A stretch of 34,365 nt of DNA from Erythrobacter donghaensis. GTDB taxonomy: Bacteria > Pseudomonadota > Alphaproteobacteria > Sphingomonadales > Sphingomonadaceae. The notes below the pieces were generated by a model, which did not search any database, was not told the origin of the DNA, and saw only the letters and a list, made by a program, of their open reading frames with translations. A program made the translations under genes and the position numbers. Positions within the stretch are counted from its first letter, which is position 1, and each line of letters starts with the position of its first letter. Below are positions 26,118 through 33,465 of this stretch, piece by piece. The DNA lies in the NCBI RefSeq assembly GCF_001557325.1, contig NZ_LSJS01000115.1, forward strand, positions 1 to 34,365, read 5' to 3'.

Positions 26118-26539
26118 CCGGCGTCCGCGTCCGAACCGGCCCGCGTGCAGATGTTGAGCTGCCCTGCGAGCCCGGCATCGCGGTGCCTGGTGATCGCCTG
26201 GTATTCGGGCGACTGCACCATCGCCAGCATCGCCGCTCGCGTGGGGTATTCGGCGATGGCGACCATGTCCCACAGCTCCTCGACCTCGCCCAGCAGGAGC
26301 CCGGTCACCGTCCCGCCGAAGCGCACCTTCCCGCCGACCGCGGCGAGGCAGGCCTGCACCCCCGCAGCATAGCGGGCATAGGCCTCGCGTCCCGACAGCT
26401 CGGGCTCGGAGCCGTCGGCATAGGCGGCCTTGTCCCTGAACTTGAGGAGATTGACCATGCAGATCGGCTGGCCGTCATCCGCGCCGAAGAAGGCCATTGC
26501 CTGTTCGGGTGCGGGGTGGAGCTTGTTGGTGACGATCAT
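26114..26539 (-). CDS. DUF1330 family protein
   Basis: A 141-residue protein of the DUF1330 / dimeric ferredoxin-like group. The N-terminal QPICMVNLLKFRDKAAYADG is the typical opening (M-V-N-L-L-K-F), followed by SGREAYARYAAGVQACLAAVGGKVRFGG, quoted here in parts, and a C-terminal VAIAEYPTRAAMLAMVQSPEY, which matches the family F/Y-P-s-x-x-A-x-x-x-M-x-x-s-x-x-Y ending. Function of the family is unknown; members often accompany catabolic genes. Both ends overlap neighbours by ATGA: its start with the haloalkane dehalogenase stop, and its stop with the sulfatase start. It is therefore translated as the middle gene of a three-gene unit. Confidence 0.85.
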   Translation of the reverse strand: MIVTNKLHPAPEQAMAFFGADDGQPICMVNLLKFRDKAAYADGSEPELSGREAYARYAAGVQACLAAVGGKVRFGGTVTGLLLGEVEELWDMVAIAEYPTRAAMLAMVQSPEYQAITRHRDAGLAGQLNICTRAGSDADAG

Positions 26540-27441
26540 TGCGGTGCTCCCTTGGCGGCGACATCGAGAATGGCGGCGACGAAACCTGCGGGGTCGTCCT
26601 CCTGGATGAAGTGCCCGCCCTTGAGAGTGCGGTGCGACTGTCCCGCGGTGCCGGGGACGCGGCCGATGAAGCGGGTCTCGCCCATGCGGGTGATCGGATC
26701 GCCGTCGGAAAAGGCGCAGAGGAAGGGCTTGTCCCATGCGTCGAGCACCTTCCACGCCGCCTTCTGGTCGGGCACGGCGGGATTGCCCTCGAAGGGCACG
26801 AAGCTCGGGAAGATCCGCGCGCCCGCCTTGTAGCGCGCATCGGGAAAGGGAGCGTCATAGGCGGCGATCTCCGCCGGCGAGAGGGGGCGCTTGGTGCCCG
26901 CGGCGATGATCTTGCCGATGGGAAACACCGGGCTCCACTTCGAGAACGCCCGCCAGATCGCGAAAGCGCGCGGCGCAGGGCCGCCTTCGGGCAGGCCGCC
27001 GTTGGAGAGCGCCACCGCGCGGAACCGCTCGGGGCAGGCAGCGACCAGCCGGAGCCCGATCAGCGAGCCCCAGTCCTGGCACGCGAGCGTGATGTCGGTG
27101 AGGTCCAGTCCCTCGAGCCACTGGCGCATCCAGTCGACATGGCGCGCATAGGAATAGTCGGTTTTGGCCGCGGGCTTGTCGGACTTGCCGAAGCCGATGA
27201 GATCGGGGGCGATCACGCGGTAGCCCGCCTCCACCACGGGGCCGATCATGTGGCGATAGAGATAGCTCCACGTCGGCTCGCCGTGCATCATCAGCACGAT
27301 CGGCGCGTCGCGCGGGCCTTCGTCGATGTAATGGAGGCGCAGAAGCGTACCGCCCGCTGCGTCGCGCAGGTCGAAATAGTGCGACGCGAAGGGGAAGTCG
27401 ACGGCGGCGAAAGCCTCTTCCGGCGTGCGCAGGACCTTCAA
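26536..27441 (-). CDS. Haloalkane dehalogenase, HLD-I type
   Basis: A 301-residue alpha/beta hydrolase matching subfamily I haloalkane dehalogenases, which hydrolyse carbon-halogen bonds to give an alcohol and halide. The oxyanion/halide motif HGEPTWSYLYR is at 53-63. The nucleophile is Asp123 in ACQDWGS, with the halide-stabilising Trp124 next to it. The acid is probably Asp248 in FSDGDPIT and the base His277 in GGHFIQED. Length and the opening KVLRTPEEAFAAVDFPF fit the subfamily. The start is TTG at 27441, with AGGGA just ahead; no ATG gives the family N-terminus. It heads a coupled unit with DUF1330 and sulfatase genes. A TetR-type dyad lies 23 bases upstream. The substrate is not predictable. 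Confidence 0.92.
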   Translation of the reverse strand: MKVLRTPEEAFAAVDFPFASHYFDLRDAAGGTLLRLHYIDEGPRDAPIVLMMHGEPTWSYLYRHMIGPVVEAGYRVIAPDLIGFGKSDKPAAKTDYSYARHVDWMRQWLEGLDLTDITLACQDWGSLIGLRLVAACPERFRAVALSNGGLPEGGPAPRAFAIWRAFSKWSPVFPIGKIIAAGTKRPLSPAEIAAYDAPFPDARYKAGARIFPSFVPFEGNPAVPDQKAAWKVLDAWDKPFLCAFSDGDPITRMGETRFIGRVPGTAGQSHRTLKGGHFIQEDDPAGFVAAILDVAAKGAPQ

Positions 27442-27463
27442 TGTCTTCCCTCTCCCACTTCAA

Positions 27464-27482
27464 TTGGCATTCTGAATGTCAT
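27464..27482. promoter_or_regulatory. Candidate TetR operator upstream of the dehalogenase unit
   Basis: TTGGCA-TTCTGAA-TGTCAT is an imperfect dyad in the 56-base gap between the FGE stop and the dehalogenase TTG. It matches the dyad in front of the tetR gene (29061-29079) at TTGGCA, TC and TGTCA, 13 of 18 aligned bases. A regulator site shared by both transcription units is the likeliest reading. Confidence 0.5.
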
Positions 27483-27497
27483 TAGTCCGGCCTTGCG

Positions 27498-28430
27498 TCA
27501 ATCCTCGGACGAAGGCGGCGGGCGACGCGGGTCGATCAGGCGGAAGCCGATATGGTCGGTGCCCAGCCCGCGCTCCTGGAACTGCCGCGCGGCAGGGCGG
27601 TAGCGGGCGCAGTAATTGGCCGCGCACAGATAGGAGCCGCCCTTTATTACGCCGGTAATGGGCGGGTTGTCGGCAGGCATTGGCGCGGTCGCCGTCCATT
27701 CCCAGACGTTGCCGATCATGTCGTGAAGGCCCCAGGGATTGGCGGCGAAGCAGCCTACCGGCGCGCGGCTGGTGAAGCCGTCGGTCCCGAGATCGCGGGC
27801 CGGGAACACCCCCTGATAGTAATTTGCCCGAGGCTTGCCCGCCCCGTCCAGCGGCTCGGGCAAGGCCGGGGCACCGGCGCGCGCGGCATATTCCCACTGC
27901 GCCTCGTCGGGGAGCGCCTTTCCGGCCCACGCGGCGTAGGCGAGCGCATCGGCGTAGGCGATCTGCACCACGGGGTGACGCTCCTGCCCGGCGATCCCCG
28001 CCCGGTCGCCCGCCGGATCGCGCCACTGCGCGCCCACCGCCCAGCGCCACCACGCGCGGTCGTCGGGCGTGGGGACGCGGAACACGGCCGAGCCGGGGCG
28101 CAGCATTTCGGGCGGCGCACCGGGGAGCGCGGGGGGCACGCGCTCGGCCACGGTGACATAGCCGGTCGCGGCGACGAAGGCGGCGAACTGCGCGTTGGTG
28201 ACCTCGTGCGCGTCCATCCAGAAGCCCTCGACGCGCACCCGGCGCGGCGGGCCCTCTTCGGGGTAGGCGGGATCTTCGCCCATCGTGAAGGAGCCCCCCG
28301 GGATCCAGACCATGCCGTCATCGGCCAGCCCCGTGCAGGTGCTTGCCTGCGGGACATCGGGCGGCCCGGCTCCGCTGCAGGCCGCCAGCGAGGCACTGGC
28401 CGCAAGGGCAAGAAGCCCGCGCGCCATCAT
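27498..28430 (-). CDS. Formylglycine-generating enzyme family lipoprotein
   Basis: A 310-residue protein of the SUMF1/FGE family, enzymes that convert the Cys of C-x-P-x-R in sulfatases to formylglycine with oxygen and copper. The FGE fold opens with MVWIPGGSFTMGED and EGFWMDAHEVTNAQFAAFV; the end has GNVWEWTATAP and GGSYLCAANYCARYRPAARQ. Cys269 and Cys274 match the catalytic pair Cys336/Cys341 of human FGE in spacing (C-x4-C) and context. The N-terminus is a lipoprotein signal with lipobox LAAC (Cys18), so it should act outside the cytoplasm. ATG 28430 (or 28427) overlaps the tetR stop. The sulfatase encoded in the same cluster is its probable client. A PvdO- or NirV-like periplasmic role is an alternative. 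Confidence 0.88.
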   Translation of the reverse strand: MMARGLLALAASASLAACSGAGPPDVPQASTCTGLADDGMVWIPGGSFTMGEDPAYPEEGPPRRVRVEGFWMDAHEVTNAQFAAFVAATGYVTVAERVPPALPGAPPEMLRPGSAVFRVPTPDDRAWWRWAVGAQWRDPAGDRAGIAGQERHPVVQIAYADALAYAAWAGKALPDEAQWEYAARAGAPALPEPLDGAGKPRANYYQGVFPARDLGTDGFTSRAPVGCFAANPWGLHDMIGNVWEWTATAPMPADNPPITGVIKGGSYLCAANYCARYRPAARQFQERGLGTDHIGFRLIDPRRPPPSSED

Positions 28431-29044
28431 CCCTGCGACCAGCGCGCCAGCGCATCTGCGAGCATCCGCCGCACCACAGCCGCCGCCTCTTGCGGCGCGA
28501 GGTTCTGGTCGTGGCGCAGCAGCCGCCAGGTGTTGAAGCTGAGGATCACGTTGAGCCCCCGCGCGCCCTCGGCATCGGTGCGCACCGTCTCGGGCAGGTG
28601 CGCCGCCAGCGCCTCGGCCTCGAGCCGCAGCTGGCGGCGGTAGCCTTCCATCAGGAAGGCGGACTCGAAGCGCCGGACGTCGGCCGAGATGCGGTAGGGC
28701 ATGATCGTCTCGAAGATCACGGCGCGGCGGGCGGCAATGTCGAACAGGCGCAGCTGCCACGTCGCGCCCTCGGGCGGGCGCATCAGGATCGGCAGGAGCT
28801 GGCCCTCGATCGCCTCGGCCATCTCGCGGTAGAGCGCGTCCATGTCGCGGAAGTGGCGGAACACCGATCGCAGGCCGACCCCCGCGACCTCGGCAACTTC
28901 GGCCGCGCTCGGCGCGACCTCGCCCCGCGCGACCAGATCGAGCATTGCCGCGACGATCTTCGCGCGGCTCGACCGGCTGCGCGCGCGGCGACCGTCGGCG
29001 GGGGCCGCGGCGGGGGGATCGCGCGTGATGTCCGGATCGGCCAT
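28427..29044 (-). CDS. TetR-family transcriptional regulator
   Basis: A 205-residue repressor-type regulator. The N-terminal helix-turn-helix is visible at about residues 25-70: RAKIVAAMLDLVARGEVAPS, then AAEVAEVAGVGLRSVFRHFRD with the recognition helix in GLRSVFRHF. The C-terminal ligand-binding half is divergent and helical, as usual. Its stop overlaps the FGE start (ATGATG), so the two are co-transcribed. A near-consensus promoter with a 19-bp dyad over it lies directly upstream, consistent with autoregulation; a matching dyad precedes the dehalogenase-DUF1330-sulfatase unit. The inducer is unknown but could be a halogenated or sulfated compound handled by those enzymes. Confidence 0.9.
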   Translation of the reverse strand: MADPDITRDPPAAAPADGRRARSRSSRAKIVAAMLDLVARGEVAPSAAEVAEVAGVGLRSVFRHFRDMDALYREMAEAIEGQLLPILMRPPEGATWQLRLFDIAARRAVIFETIMPYRISADVRRFESAFLMEGYRRQLRLEAEALAAHLPETVRTDAEGARGLNVILSFNTWRLLRHDQNLAPQEAAAVVRRMLADALARWSQG

Positions 29045-29050
29045 CGCGCG

Positions 29051-29079
29051 AGCCTAGGATTTGGCACTCACCCTGTCAA
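29051..29079 (-). promoter_or_regulatory. tetR promoter overlapped by a TetR-type dyad
   Basis: On the minus strand TTGACA (29079-29074), a 17-base spacer and TAGGCT (29056-29051) form a promoter with a perfect -35 element and a weak -10. Transcription would begin at or next to the ATG at 29044, giving a leaderless mRNA. The dyad TTGGCA-CTCACCC-TGTCAA (29061-29079, plus-strand reading) covers the -35 and spacer, the classic place for repression. Confidence 0.5.
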
Positions 29080-29104
29080 TTGACGCGCGAGCGCTGCCTG
29101 CGGC

Positions 29105-29941
29105 TCAATCGAGCCCGGTCTTCGGGAACATCCAGCGCAGGGCGAGCGGCGCCTCGAAGGGTGCCCAGCTGCCCTCGGGCTGCGCCAGCCGGTCGGCCAG
29201 CGCGAGCATGACGCTGGGATTGACCCCGAGGCCGCAATGGCTGGCATAGACCTCGATGTTCTCGGTGCGCGTGGCGGCCGGCTTCTGCACCGATCCGCGC
29301 CAGTGCACGATCCCGTCGGTCTTGGTGAAGATCGAGGTGGTCGGCACCGGCGGTGCCTCGCCCAGCGCGCGGAAACGCCCGCCGCGCATCGGCTCGGGCT
29401 CCTTGCCGTTCAGCAGTTCGAACAGGCGCGCGGCGCTGGTGTGATTGCGGTCGTCGGAGATCGGGCTGCCGAGGCTGACCACCAGCCGCACCCGCTCCGG
29501 ATGGAGCTTGGCGAGCTCGCGCGCCAGCACCCCGCCGAGGCTCCACCCGACCAGCGAGACCTTGCGCCCGCTCGCGTCGTTCAATCGCTCCAGCTGGGCC
29601 TCCAGCCGGCGGATCAGCGCGTTGTCGACCTTTACATTGCGCCCGCTGTCCCAGCCGTGGGCGTCATAGCCCAGATCCTTGAGCAGCCGCCGCATCGGCA
29701 CAGTCGAGGTGTTGGTCGCCATGAATCCCGGGAGCACCTGCACCGCGTGACCATCGCCCTTGGGCAGGCTGCCGAGCAGCGGACGGCTCACCAGGAAAGC
29801 GCCGAGTTCGAACATCGCACGCCCTTCGGCGAGCGTCCAGAAACGGTGCGGCGGCTGGGCAGCCGGCTTGAGCGGGGCGGCGAGCGTTGCCGATGCGGCC
29901 ATGTCTTTATCCTTTTTCGGTTCGGTCGGGCGGCCGGTCAT
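29105..29941 (-). CDS. Alpha/beta hydrolase (lipase/esterase-like)
   Basis: A 278-residue serine hydrolase of the alpha/beta fold. The nucleophile elbow is VGWSLGGV (Ser134), the acid is probably Asp209 in FTKTDGIVHW and the base His235 in YASHCGLG. The N-terminal part QVLPGFMATNTSTVPMRRLL resembles triacylglycerol-lipase/PHB-depolymerase-like hydrolases. No signal peptide is seen, so it should be cytoplasmic. Two starts are possible: ATG 29941, which overlaps the upstream WS/DGAT stop (ATGA), and ATG 29902, which has AAGGAT upstream. Coupling to a wax ester synthase suggests a role in turning over stored neutral lipids or in supplying acyl groups; this is inference. Confidence 0.85.
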   Translation of the reverse strand: MTGRPTEPKKDKDMAASATLAAPLKPAAQPPHRFWTLAEGRAMFELGAFLVSRPLLGSLPKGDGHAVQVLPGFMATNTSTVPMRRLLKDLGYDAHGWDSGRNVKVDNALIRRLEAQLERLNDASGRKVSLVGWSLGGVLARELAKLHPERVRLVVSLGSPISDDRNHTSAARLFELLNGKEPEPMRGGRFRALGEAPPVPTTSIFTKTDGIVHWRGSVQKPAATRTENIEVYASHCGLGVNPSVMLALADRLAQPEGSWAPFEAPLALRWMFPKTGLD

Positions 29942-31437
29942 GCAGGTCTGGCTTTTGCCGCGGCGCGCGCCGGTTTGCGCCTCGCCGCCGGCTTGGCCCC
30001 GACCGAGGGCGCGACGCGCGCCCGTGTAGCAGCCAGCAGCGCGGAGAAACTATCCTCGATGCACTTTGCGTAGAAATCCGGGTCAGGCAGCAGCTCGCGG
30101 TCGGCGGTGAAGGCGATGGTCGCCTCGTCGCAGTAGCTCTGCACGACATGCCCGAGCCCGAGCCCGTCGGTCAGGCACAGCAGCCCCATCATGCTTTCGA
30201 GCCGTGCACCGGCGAAATGGATCGGCACCGGCGGGCCGGGCACGTTGGTCACCACCGTGGTGAAGGGCGGCGCGACCCCGCGATTGGCGAGGCCCAGCCG
30301 GGTATAGAGCTGCGCGCCCAGCGCCATGAACAGCGCAGGGGAAACCTTGCTCATCTCGGTCATGTTGCGCGCGCCGATGGCATCGGACATCGCCTTGGAA
30401 TTGGCGGTCTGCGAATAGACGAAGGCGAGACGCTCGGCCGGGTCCTCGATATGCGTGCCGAGCGGCGCGATCATCGCGGCGACCTGGTTGCCCATGTCGC
30501 CCTTCTCGCCGCTGGAGCGCACCGAGATCGGCGCCATCGCGGTCAGGGTCTTCTTGGGCAGGTCGTCCTTGGCGAGCAGATATTGGCGCATCGCCCCGCC
30601 GATGATCGCGAGGAACACGTCGTTGACCTTCGCGCCCTCGACAAGCAGGCGGATCGCTTTGATGTCGGCGAGCTTGAAGCTCCTCCCCTCGACCACGCGG
30701 TGGGGTGAGATCGCGCGGTTGAAGCGCGATTTGGGCGCGAGCATGTCGGCGCTGACGGTGAAGTCCTTGACCACCAGACCCTTGATCGCCTTGGCAAGCC
30801 CCGGCGCGGCCTTGGCGGCGACCTCCAGTTGCCGCAACGGATTGGTGACCGCGTTGAAATAGCTCTTGCCGAGCAGTTCGATCGGGTTCGGGATGCGCTC
30901 GGGCTTCCAGCTGTCGGGCTTGGACGGCGGCGGATCGCCGGGGCGCAGGGTGTGCAGCGCCTCCATCAGGTCGATCCCGCTCATCCCGTCGATCGCGGCG
31001 TGGTGGACCTTGGTGACCATCGCGAAGCTGCCCGGCGCGACCCCGGGGATGTTGTCGAGGCCCTCGACCACGGTGAACTCCCATGGCGGCCGGTCGAGAT
31101 CGAGGGGCCGCGCGAAGATGCGCGCCGCCTGGATGCACAGCTGCCGCCAGTCGCCGGGCTTGGGCAACGCGACATGGCGCACGTGATATTCGAGATCGAA
31201 GTCCGGATCCTCGACCCAGTAGGGGTAATCGAGATCGAACGGCACCCGCACCAGCCGCTGACGCATCGTGCGGCTCAATTGCGCGCGGGCGCCGATGAAT
31301 TGCAGGATGTCCTTGAAGCGCACGAAGCTTCCGGGCGCGGTCGCGGGGTTGTAGATGAGGATCGAGCCGATATGCATCGGCGAATTGCGCGTTTCGAGCG
31401 CCACGAAGGACGCATCCATTCCCTGCAATTGGCGCAA
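29938..31437 (-). CDS. Wax ester synthase / diacylglycerol acyltransferase
   Basis: A 499-residue bifunctional acyltransferase that makes wax esters and/or triacylglycerol from acyl-CoA with fatty alcohol or diacylglycerol. The catalytic HHxxxDG motif is HHAAIDG (His145-Gly151). Other family blocks are GMDASFVALETRNSPMHIG at the N-terminus, PLDLDRPPWEF before the active site, and the C-terminal TNVPGPPVPIHFAGARL. The start is TTG 31437: it yields the family opening MRQLxGxDASF and has GGGAGA upstream, whereas the first ATG (31419) would cut that block. The last 25 residues form a basic Lys/Arg/Ala/Pro tail (AKPAARRKPARAAAKARPA), not typical for the family. The stop overlaps the hydrolase start. 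Confidence 0.93.
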   Translation of the reverse strand: MRQLQGMDASFVALETRNSPMHIGSILIYNPATAPGSFVRFKDILQFIGARAQLSRTMRQRLVRVPFDLDYPYWVEDPDFDLEYHVRHVALPKPGDWRQLCIQAARIFARPLDLDRPPWEFTVVEGLDNIPGVAPGSFAMVTKVHHAAIDGMSGIDLMEALHTLRPGDPPPSKPDSWKPERIPNPIELLGKSYFNAVTNPLRQLEVAAKAAPGLAKAIKGLVVKDFTVSADMLAPKSRFNRAISPHRVVEGRSFKLADIKAIRLLVEGAKVNDVFLAIIGGAMRQYLLAKDDLPKKTLTAMAPISVRSSGEKGDMGNQVAAMIAPLGTHIEDPAERLAFVYSQTANSKAMSDAIGARNMTEMSKVSPALFMALGAQLYTRLGLANRGVAPPFTTVVTNVPGPPVPIHFAGARLESMMGLLCLTDGLGLGHVVQSYCDEATIAFTADRELLPDPDFYAKCIEDSFSALLAATRARVAPSVGAKPAARRKPARAAAKARPA

Positions 31438-31456
31438 GGTTCTCTCCCGGTTGGCA

Positions 31457-31469
31457 CCCCTTTTCGGGG
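31457..31469. other. Short CCCC/GGGG hairpin with flanking T-run
   Basis: CCCC-TTTTC-GGGG followed by TTTTG on the plus strand looks like a tiny intrinsic terminator, but no plus-strand gene reads into it. On the minus strand it lies 20-32 bases upstream of the WS/DGAT TTG start, inside the untranslated leader. It may affect translation or be incidental. Confidence 0.25.
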
Positions 31470-31507
31470 TTTTGTTGCGCGCGAGGCTAACAGAGCGCGG
31501 CGCGCGG

Positions 31508-32524
31508 TCAACTTGCCGCCCCCGTCAAGGGTTTCCGCCAGGGGCGCAGCAAGGCCAGCAGCGCGAAGCTCGCGAGCCAGTGTTCGCCCATGTAGTCGCC
31601 CTCGACATGGGGGAGCGCGGCGGCGAGGTGCTGTTCGGCGAGGCGCTGCAAGAGGTCTTGCGGATCGGTGCGACCCAAGGCGCGCGCGATGTCCCGCAGG
31701 CACCAGGCGCGGCTGAGGTTCAGCCCATCGAGATGCGCGATCTTGCCGTCCGAGCGGTCGGAGACGGTGACCGGGCGGCACTCGCGCGCGAGCCAGCCGT
31801 TCGCCTCCACCAGCGCCTCGAACCACGGCGCGAAGACGAGGTGCGGCGTGACCTCGCTCATCAGCAGCGCGGCGGTGAGGACGGGGGAGAGGAACTCGTC
31901 CCCGCCCGGCTCCCACCCGGCATAGTCGCTCCGGTGGGCGAAGGCGCGGGTTGCCCAGTCGTCGATCAGCATGACGAGACCGGTGTCGCGCGTCACCGCC
32001 CAGCGCCGCGCCAGCACCAGCGCGAAGGCGGTGTTGAAGTGGGTGCCGACGGTGATGGGATAGGTGAGGATGCCGAGGTAATCGCGAAACCGCGACGCGA
32101 AGGCGCGAGCGAGCGGTTCGAGCCGCGCGCCCCATTCTTGGTCCCCGTGCCGCGCGGCCTCGTGGTGGAGATAGAGCAGCCAGCCCCAGCCATAGGGCCG
32201 CTCGAACCCGCGCGCCGAGAGGCGTTCGAGATAGGCGAGCTCGGTCGCCAGCTTCTCGGGCGTGAAGGTCGTCTCGGCCAGCGCCGCGATCTGCACAGCC
32301 TCGGGCATGTCGGGAAACAGCCGCCGGAGCGTGAGCAGCGTCCACCAGCCGTGGACGCAGGAATGCCAGTCGAAGCTGCCGAAGAACACGGGATGCGCGT
32401 CCTGCGGGAGGCGCAGGTCTTCGGGGCCGGTGAAGACGTGGTCGTCCTTGAAGGGGAAGGCCCGCGCCACATGGCTCAGCGCCACGCGGGCGAAGGTGCG
32501 GGCGGTGTCCTCGGTCAGTTCCAC
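31508..32524 (-). CDS. DUF2891 family protein
   Basis: A 338-residue protein matching the DUF2891 family along its length. The characteristic block is FFGSFDWHSCVHGWWTLL (about residues 47-64), with further family-like parts YGWGWLLYLHHEAA and NLSRAWCLRDIA. Sequence is helix-rich like an alpha/alpha barrel with several His and Asp, but no reaction is known to me. GTG 32524 is chosen as start: it gives MELTEDTARTFARVALSHVA, the usual family opening, and the alternatives upstream lie inside the DUF979 gene. It overlaps the DUF979 gene by ten bases. In other genomes such genes occur near DUF969/DUF979 and pyroglutamate genes, as I recall; a role in 5-oxoproline use is inferred from context only. 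Confidence 0.85.
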   Translation of the reverse strand: MELTEDTARTFARVALSHVARAFPFKDDHVFTGPEDLRLPQDAHPVFFGSFDWHSCVHGWWTLLTLRRLFPDMPEAVQIAALAETTFTPEKLATELAYLERLSARGFERPYGWGWLLYLHHEAARHGDQEWGARLEPLARAFASRFRDYLGILTYPITVGTHFNTAFALVLARRWAVTRDTGLVMLIDDWATRAFAHRSDYAGWEPGGDEFLSPVLTAALLMSEVTPHLVFAPWFEALVEANGWLARECRPVTVSDRSDGKIAHLDGLNLSRAWCLRDIARALGRTDPQDLLQRLAEQHLAAALPHVEGDYMGEHWLASFALLALLRPWRKPLTGAAS

Positions 32525-33465
32525 AGCCAGAATGCCCCCACGTAAATGATCAGCACGTTGACCGCCCACAAGGGCACCGCCGTGCCGACCTGCTGGCGGA
32601 TCACGCCGTTCTGGTCCTTCAACTCGAGCAGCGCGGCGGGCACGATGTTGAAATTCGCCGCCATCGGGGTGAGCAGCGTGCCGCAGAAGCCCGCCAGCAT
32701 TCCGACGGCGCCGATCACTGCCGGGTTGCCGCCATGGGTCTCGATCAGCAGCGGAATGCCGATTGCGGTCGCCATCACCGGGAAGGCGGCGAAGGCGTTG
32801 CCCATGATCATGGTGAAGAGCGCCATCCCGGCGGCGAAGACGACCACGGCGAGGAACACGTTCCCTTCCGGGATCACCCCGCGCGCCACTCCGCCGATGA
32901 TGTCGCCCACCCCCGCGAGCGCGAACACCGCGCCCAGCGCCGCCAGCATCTGCGGCAGGATCGCCGCCCAGCCGATCGAATCGATCAGCCGCCGCCCCTC
33001 CTGCGCAGGCGCCATCAGCGGCGGGCGGAGCCACAGCATCGCGCCCGCCAGTGCCGCCAGCACCCCAATGCCGAACAGGATCAGCGTCTCGCGCCGCGCC
33101 TCGAACAGCCCGGTCGCGCCCAGCGGCGTGTAGTTGTAAAGCAGCGTCCCCGCGACCGCGGTCAGCGGCACGACCAACGCGGGGAGGAACAGCTTGTTGC
33201 CGAGCCTTGCGGCATGGGCCTCGCGCTCCTGCGGCGAGGTGGTCGGCGGATCGCTGCGCTTGAGGCCGCCCAGCCCCGCGATTCCGACCAAGGCCAGCAC
33301 CAGCACGCCGTTAGCGAGGTCCGACAGGTGGCTCCCGGCGAGGAAGCTCAGCGCCAGCAGCGCCCAGAAGGCGGCATTGCCCCAGCGCCCGTCCTTGAGC
33401 GAAAGCGCCGCCCACACCGCGAAGGCCGCCCCCGCAACCACATAGAGCCACTCGTAAGTGATCAC
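32515..33465 (-). CDS. DUF979 membrane protein (probable transporter subunit)
   Basis: A 316-residue inner-membrane protein of the DUF979 family with about nine or ten hydrophobic segments. Recognisable parts are the Tyr-rich start ITYEWLYVVAGAAFAVWA, the polar loop SPQEREAHAARLGNKLFLPA, and the re-entrant-looking MIMGNAFAAFPVMATAIGIP followed by GMLAGFCGTLLTPMAANFN. DUF979 is nearly always encoded next to DUF969, and the two are thought to form one permease. The start is GTG 33465, which overlaps the DUF969 stop (GTGA). Linkage to a 5-oxoprolinase/hydantoinase gene points to 5-oxoproline or a related lactam as substrate; direct proof is not in the sequence. Confidence 0.88.
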   Translation of the reverse strand: MITYEWLYVVAGAAFAVWAALSLKDGRWGNAAFWALLALSFLAGSHLSDLANGVLVLALVGIAGLGGLKRSDPPTTSPQEREAHAARLGNKLFLPALVVPLTAVAGTLLYNYTPLGATGLFEARRETLILFGIGVLAALAGAMLWLRPPLMAPAQEGRRLIDSIGWAAILPQMLAALGAVFALAGVGDIIGGVARGVIPEGNVFLAVVVFAAGMALFTMIMGNAFAAFPVMATAIGIPLLIETHGGNPAVIGAVGMLAGFCGTLLTPMAANFNIVPAALLELKDQNGVIRQQVGTAVPLWAVNVLIIYVGAFWLWN

